A model generated the notes under the pieces. That model was given only the letters and a program-made list of their open reading frames with translations, was not told where the DNA came from and ran no database searches. The position numbers and the translations under genes are program-made. A stretch of DNA of 40,996 bases from Davidsoniella eucalypti. Taxonomy: Eukaryota; Ascomycota; Sordariomycetes; Microascales; Ceratocystidaceae. Location of the stretch: assembly GCA_004009845.1 (NCBI GenBank), contig RMBW01000174.1:1-40996 (forward strand), in the 5' to 3' direction. This document shows positions 21,251 to 32,340 of the stretch, piece by piece (position 1 is the stretch's first letter; each line of letters opens with the position of its first letter).

Positions 21251-24200
21251 TTATATATCTACCAATATTTCGTTGACAACATTTAGCAACATCCGCATGT
21301 CGTAGAAGCTTGCCACGTTCTTGTAGACCTTCAAACGACCCTTGATTTCATCCTCCTTGAGCATATTCTTCCACTCTCCACTGCAAGTACAATGATCCAT
21401 GAACTCACCCAGCTTGATTGCGCCACATAGCTTACACTTTTGATCTTGTGTAGCCCATGATATGACATATGCTTCAACCGCCGAAATGAGTCTCTCTTCA
21501 ACTCGCATGCGCGAGAATTCGAATCCACACCCAGTACAACGCCATGTGTTGCCCGCCGCACCCTGAGCCATATCTTCTGGCAACAAATCATCGTCTCTGC
21601 AAAAGTCAAACTCGCGCGGCATGGCACAGTTTTCACAACTCACATCGTGCAGAGTTAGACTCTCTGACGGGTTGCGGAATGCACCAGCAGCACTGAAGTC
21701 ACTAATGTCAAACATTTGTAGTAGCTCCTTCCGTAGTAGACGGGCCTCCGCAATGATATTCTTATCTAGTGATAGGACCTGCATGATGGCTTTCACCAAT
21801 TCTAGAATTGCTTTGTGGCTGCTGAGACCTGATATGTGGGAGCCAGGCAAAGTCGGGAAAGCATAGTCAGATGCTAGCTCCGGGTGCATCATTTCACGCT
21901 TTTGGCGTGTGATCAAGCCCGCAATCTCTTTCTTGAGAGGTCGCTCGAAGACGGCACCCGAGATGATATCGGTAACATCATTGCTTTCTGCTTCGGCAGT
22001 CAAGTTTCGTACTGGTATTTGTGTCATGCGCGGTGTACTAGAAACAGCGGCGTTGGGACGCTTCAAGTTGTGCATAATGCGAATGAACTCGACAACCCAA
22101 TCAGCAAAGACAGACTGCACACGCGGTGGCAAGAATGTCTGCATCTGCCAATGCATGACCGTGTTGAGCTCTTGGGTACCTTGCTGCTCAAGAATCTCAT
22201 CACAACCAACACCTCCATAATTGTACTCGTCATACCACACAAGGTAGTCCCAGTACTCCTTGATATCGAGGTCGATGAAGTGGAATAGCGGCTGTGTCTT
22301 GATTGATTTGGTGATGTATTGACCAAAGGCGTAGGCTGTTTCTACGTCTTGCTTGGTGGTTTGCAAGATTAGACGGCTGGAGTTGGCGAAGATGACTTGG
22401 CAGCCTACTCGACGGAAATCGCCCATGAGCTGTTGGAATGCCTTACGACAAATCAACTGTACGTAGCGGTGTAGCGTGTGATCATATAGATAAGAGTCTG
22501 GATCCTCGACCCAGCGTACTAGATGGTTTACCATTAGATCGGCCATTGGACTACCCTTGCACGCTTCAGACCACCAACTCTTGACCATCTCACGTAAGAC
22601 TCTGATACCAGCACCGGAGAACGAATTGTCCGAGTACAGGATGCCGGTGCCGTCTTTGTCAGCCGATGGATCGGCGTTGAACATCTCACCATCAGAGCCT
22701 TCTAGCGCATTGATGAGTGAAGATGTGAGAATCGTGTTGATTGCCAAGTTACGAACCTCCATCTCGATACAAACAGTCATGTAGGTACCCGGATTATTCA
22801 CCTGTAGTGTTGGGACACTATCGAGTGGACTAGTGATGTTGTCTTTCTCATGGCCACCGTGATCTGGACGAGCGTCTCCCGACCACCAAAGGGCCACCTT
22901 GTTGGCCTGTAACCGGCGTGCGTAAGCAATGTCAATAAGGAACCGTGGATCTTCCTTTTCGAGATTGCACAGGGGAATATCAGCGTAGCGTGCAAGAGCC
23001 ATAAAGTGGGTGATCTCGCCAGAAAGGCGTAGGTAGTGACGAACTAAGCGGCGCACAACGACCGACTGCCAACCTAGAGGGGGCAAGGAGCCGTCGTAGA
23101 CATCGTACTTCATCGGCAAGGTTGGGAAATCACCGAGAATAGGAATATTGTGTATGAGGGCATTGCGTTGTGAGGACTGGATGACTAGAATCTGAGCGCG
23201 GAGTTCTTCCTTGTGCATTTTCTTGACAACATCGCAGATTTCCAGGTGCGCCTTGCGCTCAGTTGACACTTGTGTCATCTTGAACGTCAGCTTCTCTTGG
23301 TACTGGAAGAAATCCTGTATGGAGCCATTCGAGTTCGCAACCTCTGCCACGTGATCACGCAGTCTATCTTCATAGATGCGAGATATATTGGGGATATCTT
23401 GCATCGAATCGCGAGACCGTTGCAGAATGACGATATGGGCTTGCTCTGCACGCGATGAGAAGATTCCATATATCTGTTTGTCACCTGCAGTGATGTGTGA
23501 AATGTAGATGAAAGCTAGGGGCATAGAATCAAGATACGTCCGCTTCTTCTCGGGTTGTTTGAGGCCAGACAGATCGAAACCGCGTTCTAGACCCTTGCCC
23601 AAGACGGCTTCCTGGGACTGATCGATCGTGCAGGCATTGCCAAGCTTGAGAAGAGCACGCATATTCAGAGGAAGCTTTTGTTCATAAACACCTTCGACTG
23701 TGCGGTCGTTGAGAAGCGGGAACCACTTCTGCATCTCGCTCATGTAGGTTTCCTCGGGCATGGTGAGTTGCATGAGGTTGATGGGCAGATGACCACTAGG
23801 CAGAGTGGCATTAACAGGTGCCATGGTACAGCCCTTTAGATTGATCTTGGGTATGCTCTTTGTCTTGAAATTGACATAAAGCTGTCGTGGAACCTTGATC
23901 TTGATCTGGTGAACCTTGGCATCGATCAGGGCATATGCCATGACAACTCCAGGGTTATCAGTGGCCTTGAGGTGCAGAATTTGCCAGGTGTTTGTGAATG
24001 TCGAGTGAGCCTGCTTCATCATGGTCTGTTGAATGCCACTGCCGGCGTTCATACGACGTTCACCAAACAATTGCCGGCGACGAATGCGTGCTTCCTTTTG
24101 CAGCTTCCACTTCCGCTTCTGGTACACAAGGAACTCAACGTAATCTTCTGATGGATCGGGAATCTTATCAGGCAGGTCTTCAACAACTGGCGTCTCGTCT

Positions 24201-27200
24201 CGCTCGGGGGCCTTGCGCTTGGCCATGGGCGAGGCTGGGACCTGAGAAGAAGCAATAGCAGCCCCGATGGTTTTGGATTTGGCTAATTGGTTACCATAGT
24301 CTTCAACATCTTCAAGGCGGCGGATGTTGGCTGAAGTGTCTTCTAGCGGGCCGCTGCGGACGGTGAACATATCCGAGAGCTTCTTCTGCTTCATTTTGTC
24401 GTCTTTCTGGTTGATACGGCGTTGCAACCACTCAGGGTGTGGCACCCGAGGAACCGGGTTCCGGACCTTCTGTAGTGCAGCGGGGATAGTGATGAGTTTC
24501 TGGATCACGGATCCCAGACGCTCTAGGTAATAGTTCCAATCAAGGAGAGCACGGATATCAACGCTTGAAGGGTCCTCTTTGAGCCATTTGCGTAGATACA
24601 AACGCTTGGTCTCGTCTGGCGCCGAGAAGATGGCCACGGGAACGGCTCTCTCTGTCACTGGGGCATTACGGGGTAGGAAAGAAATGATGAATTTGCAGTT
24701 CAAGCCCTTATCTTTAACCATACCCTCACCTAGGAAATCAGCTAGACGTTTGGCAGTCGTGATAGACGTTGACTTTTGGCTGCCGTATTCTTCAAGCGTT
24801 TTACTCATACTACGGTTCTCGGAAATTAGCTCCATGAGCTCCTCATCGGACAGAGTCGATCCTTTGTTGTGCAACACATCGAGCCAACGATTGGCGACCT
24901 TGGCAACTGACGTGTAACACTCCGCCAACGTGGTGCCTTCAAGGAAAAACTTAAAGATTTGCTGCTGGAAGATCTTGATGAGTTTCAACTCACCACGACG
25001 CTTTACCTCGAAACCTTTCAACTCGGCAAGAGAGCCATCATCGTTGAACACAGCATAACGCTTCTTCAAGTTCTTGTCCTCCTCTTTGGACGTAGGCAAT
25101 ACCATGGCTTTGTACGGTCCATCGACTTCGAAGAAGATAGAGTTATCGCTGTGCGTCTCGTACTTGAAGGTTTCTGGACTAACAAGGGTCTGGTACTGAT
25201 GATTGGTGAACTTGGCGTGGACTAGATGGTTCAACATGACACAGGGGTATGAAATTGCCACCTTCTTGCCGTTCTTCATTTTGAACGTGAAGTTTTCTGG
25301 GAAAGTGGCTGGAAGCATACACCAGATACCATCTGTATCCAGTTCTAGGGGACGACCTAGCCGATCGACCAAGTCCTTGGCTAATTGAATGATGGTAGCG
25401 CCTGTCAAGCAAGTCACGCCAGCCATTTCCATGGAGTACCAGCGAGAACCCTTTCTCATGACATAACCATAGAAAGAGTTCAGAATAACCTTGTGGGCCA
25501 GTTGCAGAGAATCAAACAAGACAATCATCTTCTTGGCAGCCTCGACATCAGCGGCTGACGCACCCGAAGACTTGAGTGAATCAGTCTTGCCCTTCCATAC
25601 CTTTGCCTTTCCTTTGTAATCGTAACGGCGATCACGGAAGTCACGCACAGTGTTGATGTAGAAGGGGTTCTCACGCTGACAAATGATGGCCTCGCGCACA
25701 ATCGTCTTGGAGTCGTGAATCTTGTGGTAAATCTTCTGCGAATATAGCTGTAGACGTTTGCGGATGAGACCAGCTTGCTCGTCAAGGGGAAGTTCATGGA
25801 ACGCACGCATTGAACCTCCAGGCCACCGTGGTGGGAACTTTTCACCCTCCAAAGTATTCCGGATCATGTTGTATTCGTCGCGTTTCGCAGGTATGTATTC
25901 ACCTCTCCACGCCCAAGGCATTCGTCGATCACAGGTCTTTCCTGGACGATTGAAGTCACAGGCAGCACAATCAGATTCTGAAATCATAGAATCGGGCTGA
26001 AGACGGTTGGTTGTCATGATGTTGGGATACATGGAGGCGACATCCAGATGGTAAATCAATGGTCTTTCGCTACGGTTGGGCGTTTCCATGAGTTGGCGTA
26101 GTTGGGCGGCGATTTGGCTCTTGATCTCATCGTAGTTTTCAATGTCTTCGAGCTTTTTCTTTTCTTCGACTGTAATACTGAACTTGAGGGCAGCATCTAA
26201 ATCACGAATGAGTTCCTCGACAGCACTTGGTTGGACAGCGAAGTTGACGGGGATATCAGCACGGAACACACCAGCTTCGATACTTTCAACGTGACCACCG
26301 ACATATGTTTCTGAGTCAAGAAGATGGCCGTCCCAGAAGGATTCTCTTGGTGATATGTGCTTGTTGGGTAAGACGATTTCTTTTTGAAACGCCTGCACCA
26401 TCAGAAGCATCTCGCAGAGCGTACCGGTGCCCTTCCTTAGCGTATCGTCGGCGGCTAATGGCAGAATGGTACACAATGAGAAGATGAAGGGGTGGACGTA
26501 TTTCATGTACAAGTAATATGTGGCCACAGCATCGGACACGGAATACTCAGCCAGGGTCTGCGGTCTTTCACTGGCATACGGCGTCATCAGCTCGGGATCT
26601 AACTCATCAGGATCGTAGCCAAGCTTGGCTACAGTGACGGCCTTGAGACCACGAGAACCCTGGGGTAGATAAGAATCACGATTGACCCAGTGGAAACAAT
26701 CCATGTGAACACTGTAGTCGCACTTGTACTGGTCTTCACTATCTCGTTTCCAGCCAATTTCTTGATACATGTCGATGCCATTAAAAGCAGCTCTAGCCTC
26801 AACATAAGGCCAATCGAAGAAGTCACCGTTGTAAGTAGCAATGACGGTTGGTCTGGAAATCTTGACATGCTCGAAGAAACGCTCAATCAAGGTTTTTTCG
26901 TTGGGTTCGTTGAAGATGATGAAAGCACCTGGATACTCAGGCTTAGGCGTGTAGTCGAAGTCGGCGATATCTTCTGATACAATTTCCCGGTTTGTGATCA
27001 GGAAGCCTTGGCCATCGATCATGTACGATATCATCATGATCTGATCGACGGACGAGTCGGGAAACTTCAATGGCGACTTGGAAGTCTCGATATCATAGGC
27101 AAGCACAACGGGATCAGCCATCGCCAGACGATCCTCGTTGACTCTGATAGTTGTCATGCCAGCATTAAAGTCGATATAGTACCATTTGGCAACACGGATA

Positions 27201-28105
27201 TCTAGATTCATGGTTAGATGGTCGTATTACCCTGAAGCATAGACTATATAGAAGGGACTACGCACCGAGGTCGATCATGACTCTGACATGATATGGGACA
27301 TCATACTCGCGGATGTCTACAATGAAGTCGCTTGCATCAGCGACGCTTGTGTTTTCTCGTAAATCATTGTCTCGTGAATCATCGTAAAGATCAAAATCTC
27401 CGGTTGTTCTATAAGAATCACATGCCAATGTTAGCAACTCGTCTTAGTGAATAGGTACAGAGATATGAGCCTATATCCAGCTGAAACTCACCTCACAACC
27501 TCTGCATATGTGTCCATCGCATTCATGTTTTTTCTATTTCGTTCGGCAATTGGCATGATTTCTCGCCGCGCTGTCATTAAATCTGGCACATTGAGGAAGT
27601 TGAGCTGAAGAAACGTCCTTCTGTAGCCTAGTAGATGGTTTGGCATGCTTAGGTCTTCCTTGTCAACCTTCTTGACACTTTTTACAATACCACCGCCATC
27701 AATACGTTTGACCCATTCTTCGACCTCACTTTCATGGCCTTTACGAACAGCAATGAGAAAATATGGCTCGTATTCTACCGTAGATTTGAATGTTGTCTCG
27801 TTGCCATCTTCAATGAAGAAGCAGTCAACCGCAGCTCGACCGTTTATGTTACGTTCGTCGGGTAAAGCGGTGGACTTGAGGTTCACTAACCAGCCTTCCT
27901 TTGTCTTGCCACTGTCGACACGCTCGAAGCCCATATTCTCGTCGATACCATGGGCCATCCGTGTCCGCTCCCACTTCTCGTCAGATGCCGTAGCTTCGTT
28001 CCGGCCCGAGGCGGCAAATTTGCGCGTTGAGCGGCCGCCATGGTAGGCAGTCTTTCCGCCGCGGCGGAAGCCCTTGGATGGCTTCCGTAAAGATGTATTC
28101 GGCAT
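21251..28105 (-). CDS. POL2: DNA polymerase epsilon catalytic subunit
   Basis: This is the leading-strand replicative polymerase with 3'-5' proofreading, acting in the nucleus. Exons on the minus strand are 28105-27492, 27408-27266 and 27201-21251. The introns are 83 nt (GTGAGT donor) and 64 nt (GTGCGT donor, CTAG acceptor). The 2235-residue product is close to yeast Pol2 (2222). Exonuclease motif I is DIETSKSPLKFP with Asp289 and Glu291. Polymerase motif A is DVASMYPNIM (Asp639), motif B is NSFYGYVMRKGSRWYS, and motif C is LDTDG (Asp874, Asp876). The cysteines at about 664, 667, 676 and 760 match the iron-sulphur cluster site of the catalytic half. The inactive second polymerase half follows, and the C-terminus has two zinc-binding modules (CENC...CTGC and CKLC...CTC) that bind the B subunit. 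The ATG at 27211 lies inside an intron and is not the start. Confidence 0.97.
27202..27265 (-). other. Second intron of POL2 (64 nt)
   Basis: The donor GTGCGT starts at 27265 and the acceptor CTAG ends at 27202, with a CTAAC branch point close to the acceptor. The joint gives VMIDLDIRVAKWY, which matches the conserved exonuclease-domain lead-in of polymerase epsilon. An ATG within the intron opens a frame of 1986 codons that would be mistaken for the whole gene. Confidence 0.92.
27409..27491 (-). other. First intron of POL2 (83 nt)
   Basis: The donor is GTGAGT at 27491 and the acceptor TATAG ends at 27409. The joint reads TYAEVVRTTGDFDLYD in frame, and the 143-nt middle exon continues with IREYDVPYHVRV, a conserved segment of the family. 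Confidence 0.9.
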
Positions 28106-28517
28106 GGTAAGGTGGTTATAGTGTGGGCGTATGTATAGTATCGAGTATTAAGAGGTCTATGGTCGGAGTGGGGAAAACGAAGGCATTAATGACAAAAGAT
28201 GGGTAATCTAGGTATAAACTGTAAAGGAGCGTAAAAGAAAGTATATAAAGAAGTTTGTAAGGAACGGCACGAATAAGAAAGGGCGCTAATGTAATGGTGG
28301 TGCAATCGCAGTGTTGTTGATATGTATGAGCTGGCTTGTGATTAACTCTGGAACACTAACATGCAAAAAATACACAGCGTTCAGTATTATGTGCAGCTAT
28401 TCAATTGTGAAGCCACCATTCGTCAGGCCAGCCAACAAAGTCCAAGCCAATTCATTCTTGTGTTGTCTGGGGGTTCTGCTGCCAAAAATCAGCAAGGGTA
28501 TTTGCGTGCAAAAAGGG

Positions 28518-28539
28518 ACGCGTTGAATTAACGCGTTAA
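28518..28539 (+). promoter_or_regulatory. Paired MluI cell-cycle boxes (ACGCGT)
   Basis: Two exact ACGCGT hexamers lie 13 bp apart start to start; the second sits in the 12-bp perfect palindrome TTAACGCGTTAA (28528-28539). ACGCGT is the binding site of MBF (Mbp1/Swi6), which drives G1/S genes including DNA polymerase subunits in yeasts. Placement upstream of POL2 fits S-phase control. Binding is inferred, not shown. Confidence 0.7.
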
Positions 28540-28678
28540 GTGCTACACGCTATCCAAGTATGGGCTAGTTGCCAATTCAAGGGAATGCGCGTTAGAACTG
28601 GTACAGTACTTTTAGGTGGGGCTCTCTAGAGCAAAAGGAAAAAAACCATAGTGACAGCGCCGGCCACTTGATCGATTA

Positions 28679-28686
28679 TCACGTGA
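28679..28686 (+). promoter_or_regulatory. TCACGTGA palindrome (Cbf1/bHLH-type site)
   Basis: A perfect 8-bp palindrome with an E-box core, 140 bp upstream of the COX20 start. Cbf1-type bHLH factors of fungi bind this sequence, and it occurs in promoters of respiratory and sulphur genes. Its position nearer to COX20 suggests it serves that gene. Confidence 0.45.
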
Positions 28687-28825
28687 TGCGGTGTCGTGGG
28701 CTATCGGACATTATAACGGCGCTGATACGGCATAGAAGCAGAACTGAATCCGGTTTGTGAAGCTGAAACTTATCACACACATTCTGGTACCCCTCATAGT
28801 CGTTGTGTACCAGCATATTCTAAAG

Positions 28826-29505
28826 ATGGCAGACAACAAGCCTCCCGTAAACAACCCCACTAAGGACAACTCAAAGAATGGCCAAATATATCTTTGGGAG
28901 AAGCCTGAGGGTAAGTATCTATAAGTCAAATTAAACGCCAACTATATCTAACAATATAAAGACCCCAATGCTCCCCAAGAGCCCAAGGTGGATGCGACTT
29001 TGGGCAATGCCGTCAAGACTATCAAGGCCGATGATTTCAAAGACATCACTAGTATTCCATGTGCCAAGCGTAGTCTAGAACAGGGCATCATTGCTGCCGC
29101 TGTTAGTGGCGCAGGACGCTTTGTATGGAAAGGTAAGTTGAATTAGATCATCAATCAGGAATTTGATAGGGTGCTAACATTATCCAAGGCAATTTCAAAT
29201 CCGCCGCTAACTGGGCCGTAACCATTGGCCTACTTGCCTCTGCTGGAGCATTTGAGTACTGCACTATGAGCCACAAGATGGAACGAATTGCCATGAAGAA
29301 GATGATCGAAGTACATAACGAGAAATCAGGAGCTGAGAATGTCACCATGGGACCTGCTCACAAACCTACCGTAAAGTCTCCAACACCGCCAGGAACATCT
29401 ATCCTCGAGGGGGCTACGAGAGAGGAACGCGAAGCCGCTATGATTAAGGCACGCCAAGCAGAACTAGGTACTCTCAAGAGCCGGACATGGTGGAAATTTT
29501 GGTAG
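28826..29505 (+). CDS. COX20: Cytochrome c oxidase assembly protein COX20
   Basis: COX20 is an inner mitochondrial membrane chaperone that helps maturation and insertion of the Cox2 subunit. Exons are 28826-28910, 28962-29132 and 29189-29505. The introns are 51 and 56 nt with GTAAGT donors, and the product is 190 residues. A polar N-terminus leads to the conserved segment DITSIPCAKRSLEQGIIAA, then two hydrophobic hairpin helices (about IIAAAVSGAGRFVW and WAVTIGLLASAGAFEYC) separated by a short loop, then a charged C-terminal helix starting at KMERIAMKKM. This is the fungal COX20 architecture, with a longer C-terminal tail ending in WWKFW. It is divergent from POL2 and convergent with the next gene. 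Confidence 0.88.
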
Positions 29506-29965
29506 GAAAGAACACGATGATCAATAGACATCACACACAAAGCTACTGTAGCAGCGTAGGCATATTCATTGTATAATGAAGCCTAGTAGGCTTTGAAATT
29601 GTATAATACCATGTATCATAATAGCACAGTCAAAAGACTAAATATAACGGCTTCCAACGTACCGATCTTACAATGACAAATACAACATTGTATACGTCGA
29701 AAAATAAGCATTACTTAAGCTGCAATGTACCTGAAGAAATTACATTCCCAAACCAGACTCTTAAACAAGATAACATAACATAACCAATCATAAACATATC
29801 ATACTGTAGCTTGCCAGCCAAAACAATCATTAAAAAGCCTCTCGTACGTTCAACCGTAGTAGTGGGGTGTATGAATATATGTACACATATCATAATGTAT
29901 ATGCTAGTCATGCTGGCAATAACAGATAGTAAAGAAGCCACAGGACCAACGAGATACAATGTAGG
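29506..29965. other. Convergent intergenic region
   Basis: This AT-rich 460-bp spacer holds the 3' flanks of COX20 and of the minus-strand gene that ends at 29966. I see no gene, tRNA or notable repeat in it. Confidence 0.6.
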
Positions 29966-31111
29966 TCAAGCTGTGAGATCCATAAACCGCACTCTTCGCG
30001 CTACCTTTCCGTCTGGACTTGGGCTTGTTTGGCGTCTCTTGTTACGCCGACTCGCACGCGCATCGGCGTCCATTTGTTTTCGGTAGGCTTCAAGCTGTGC
30101 GCGGCGCTTGCGATTCCGAACTTTAGCTAGCTCTGGTGTAGGTTCAAAGGCGACACCATCCATGCCGACGCCATCATCATCTTTATCGTTGGGGTCATAT
30201 ATAGTGATTTCCTCTTCTTTCCATGTCAAAGCTGCGCGGATTGGCTCAAAGGCGCGTGGTGGCTCGCCTGGTTCCTGAACAGGATCTGCCTCTGCTTCTG
30301 CTGCTGATTCTGGCTTAGGTGCATCAGGTACCGAAGGCGGAGGCGTTGGCACTTTTCTAATCGGTGCCACTCTACGTGTAGATAAGGTAGGATCATGAGA
30401 TGGAGTGGTTGGTGTCCGGTTACGGCTCCGCCCACGCATGCGGGGAGCATCGTTACTCGTAGATTTAAGTTCGGATGTTGCCTTTGGTGCTCTTGTTGAG
30501 CGACGCGCACCACTAGGCGTGTCCGGCACATGAATATCTGTCGATGTATCTACGGATATAGTAGATGTATCTACAGATTCAGGTTCTTCCTTGCGCGATC
30601 GTTTCCGCTGTGGCTTTTTCTCGTCTAGATCCATCGTATCGGTAGCCGTGATAGCTACTGGTATATGCGCTAGTCTAGCCATAGCGTCAGAGGTAGATGG
30701 TTTCGTTTTGCTTTGGTCTGAGGCAGCAGTATTCAGCAGATCAGTGTCTACTTTTGGGGCTGCAGCAATGGTCGGCTCAGCTGCAGTAGTTATCTTCGTG
30801 CTATCAACCCCACTCTCACGTGAGATAGCTAGGCCGTAGAATTGATGTGCAACTTGAGTGCGTGGGCTAATGGTGCCGTCGTTGATATCGCTATGGGTGA
30901 TCCCGTCGGCGGTGCTTTGGTCGAAAGGCACAAAAGTAAACCCAGGGAGGCTAGAGAGTCCAATGGGCGGTAGCTGTACCTGGTCGGCAAAGTCTATGCG
31001 CTTTCGCTTGGGTGTAGGCTGTTTGCCGTGAAGAGGCTCCTGTGCCTGCTGTGGTATCTGCAGTATGTGCGGCTGCTGCGAAGATAGCTTAGTAGCGTGA
31101 GTCTCAGTCAT
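29966..31111 (-). CDS. Uncharacterised basic, nuclear-looking fungal protein
   Basis: This is a single-exon gene of 381 residues that I cannot assign to a named family. The first in-frame ATG is at 31111; the frame extends three codons further to a TTG, which I do not take as the start. Most of the protein is low complexity and rich in Ser, Thr, Pro and charged residues, with several basic clusters that could be nuclear localisation signals (PKRKR near the N-terminus, QRKRSRK in the middle, RRNKRR near the C-terminus). The only ordered-looking block is C-terminal: ALTWKEEEITIYDPNDKDDDG, then FEPTPELAKVRNRKRRAQLEAYRKQ, a predicted charged helix. Several TP and SP sites could be phosphorylated. 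A chromatin or RNA role is possible but is inference from composition only. Confidence 0.75.
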   Translation of the reverse strand: MTETHATKLSSQQPHILQIPQQAQEPLHGKQPTPKRKRIDFADQVQLPPIGLSSLPGFTFVPFDQSTADGITHSDINDGTISPRTQVAHQFYGLAISRESGVDSTKITTAAEPTIAAAPKVDTDLLNTAASDQSKTKPSTSDAMARLAHIPVAITATDTMDLDEKKPQRKRSRKEEPESVDTSTISVDTSTDIHVPDTPSGARRSTRAPKATSELKSTSNDAPRMRGRSRNRTPTTPSHDPTLSTRRVAPIRKVPTPPPSVPDAPKPESAAEAEADPVQEPGEPPRAFEPIRAALTWKEEEITIYDPNDKDDDGVGMDGVAFEPTPELAKVRNRKRRAQLEAYRKQMDADARASRRNKRRQTSPSPDGKVARRVRFMDLTA

Positions 31112-32340
31112 GTTTGGCAAGGAGATTTGCTTCTTTGTGGGCTGTTCTCGTTGGGCTATATGGATGCCTTGTTAGGTCTTGCTTGGAGTGCGGCACTCAG
31201 TACGAGTTTGTTTAGTGCTGGTTGCTGGGATACGGATTATGACTGTAAAGTGGGATGATGCTTGCTAGGGGCCTGGAGCGATCTGGGTTGAACCGTATTG
31301 TATTGTATGGTATTGTATTGGAATATGAGAAAGAATACTGGTTGTGGTCACACATAAGATGTTGGAGTTGAAAAGGAAAAGATGACGTATCACGATACAG
31401 AACTCCAACAAAGCCATATATTTTGTACTCCTGAGGAGGTAAGGTGCTAGAAAGGAAGGGACGAAGCTTGTGTGGCCTGACCTGGCTAGCCTAGTCCGAA
31501 TGCTTGTTCCTTCCTTCTTTACTTATTCTGTCCTCATTCTCTTAGCTCTTTCAAGCTCAGGTTCTTTTAGGTTTGAATAGCTACTAAATTGCCGCTAGAA
31601 AAAAGGTATGAAACATATATACACATCAATTTTGGCTATAAGATACAACAAAGCAAATCTACCTCTATACCACCAATTTTTAAGCAGATAAGGGATTCTA
31701 CTTTGCATTAATTTCAAGGCCGGTAAGTCATCATCAACTGCTACTCAATTGAGAAAGAATGATGTAATGCCCTTGCAGTGGCTGCATTGACAAGCCGGTT
31801 GATCAGTTAGGTTGTCCTCAGGCCCATCTAGGGTGGCAATAGCTGCTGTAGCTAGTGTTATGATATAATACATTCTACAATGCATATGTAAACCGTCTTC
31901 TGGGAATCTCATTGCTACTTAACTAGGCACAGACTTTATTATGAAATATTAAGGGTAGAACTATGTATCTTAGGGTTATGCTCAAGATTATTGGGTTACT
32001 TTTAGTCTATGGTGTCGTTTTTCAATAATTTTGTCAAAAATATTGACCAAGAGCAATCCAATTAACCTAAACTGTATCGCTCTAGCACGGCCATACAGTT
32101 GTAAGCAATTAAAATGCTCAATAGTTTGAGGGAGTCTAGACCAAGCATTAAATAGATTGACGAATCGCGGTGCTTTCGTTAGCTTTTGCTAAGCTCTAGG
32201 CAAAGCATATTTTAATTTAACCAAGGATCTACCGACGCTCAATAGTTTTGTTACAACTTGAATTGGGCCATGGAAACAACGACATATCACAAGTGAAGAA
32301 ACTCACGAAAGGATCCTCTTCCCTTTGTCGCATAGTAGTT
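31112..32340. other. Divergent intergenic region upstream of mitochondrial IF-2
   Basis: This 1.2 kb region separates two divergent genes. It contains a TATTG pentanucleotide tract (31295-31320), pyrimidine-rich leader-like sequence around 31505-31560 and otherwise AT-rich DNA. I see no gene in it. Confidence 0.55.
31295..31320 (+). repeat. TATTG pentanucleotide microsatellite
   Basis: About five TATTG units, one altered to TATGG, lie about 180 bp upstream of the minus-strand gene. It is a simple repeat. Confidence 0.8.

Larger units (their letters stand above)
28106..28825. promoter_or_regulatory. Divergent POL2 / COX20 promoter region
   Basis: This 720-bp region lies between two divergent start codons. 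It holds two ACGCGT boxes (28518-28523 and 28531-28536), CCAAT sequences near 28447 and 28573, and a TCACGTGA palindrome at 28679-28686. The ACGCGT pair lies about 415-430 bp from POL2 and 290-305 bp from COX20. I see no gene in the region. Confidence 0.7.

Noticed and set aside
27202..27211. ATG at 27211 as start of the polymerase
   Set aside because: It lies within an intron with a good branch point and acceptor. Splicing restores the conserved N-terminus from 28105.
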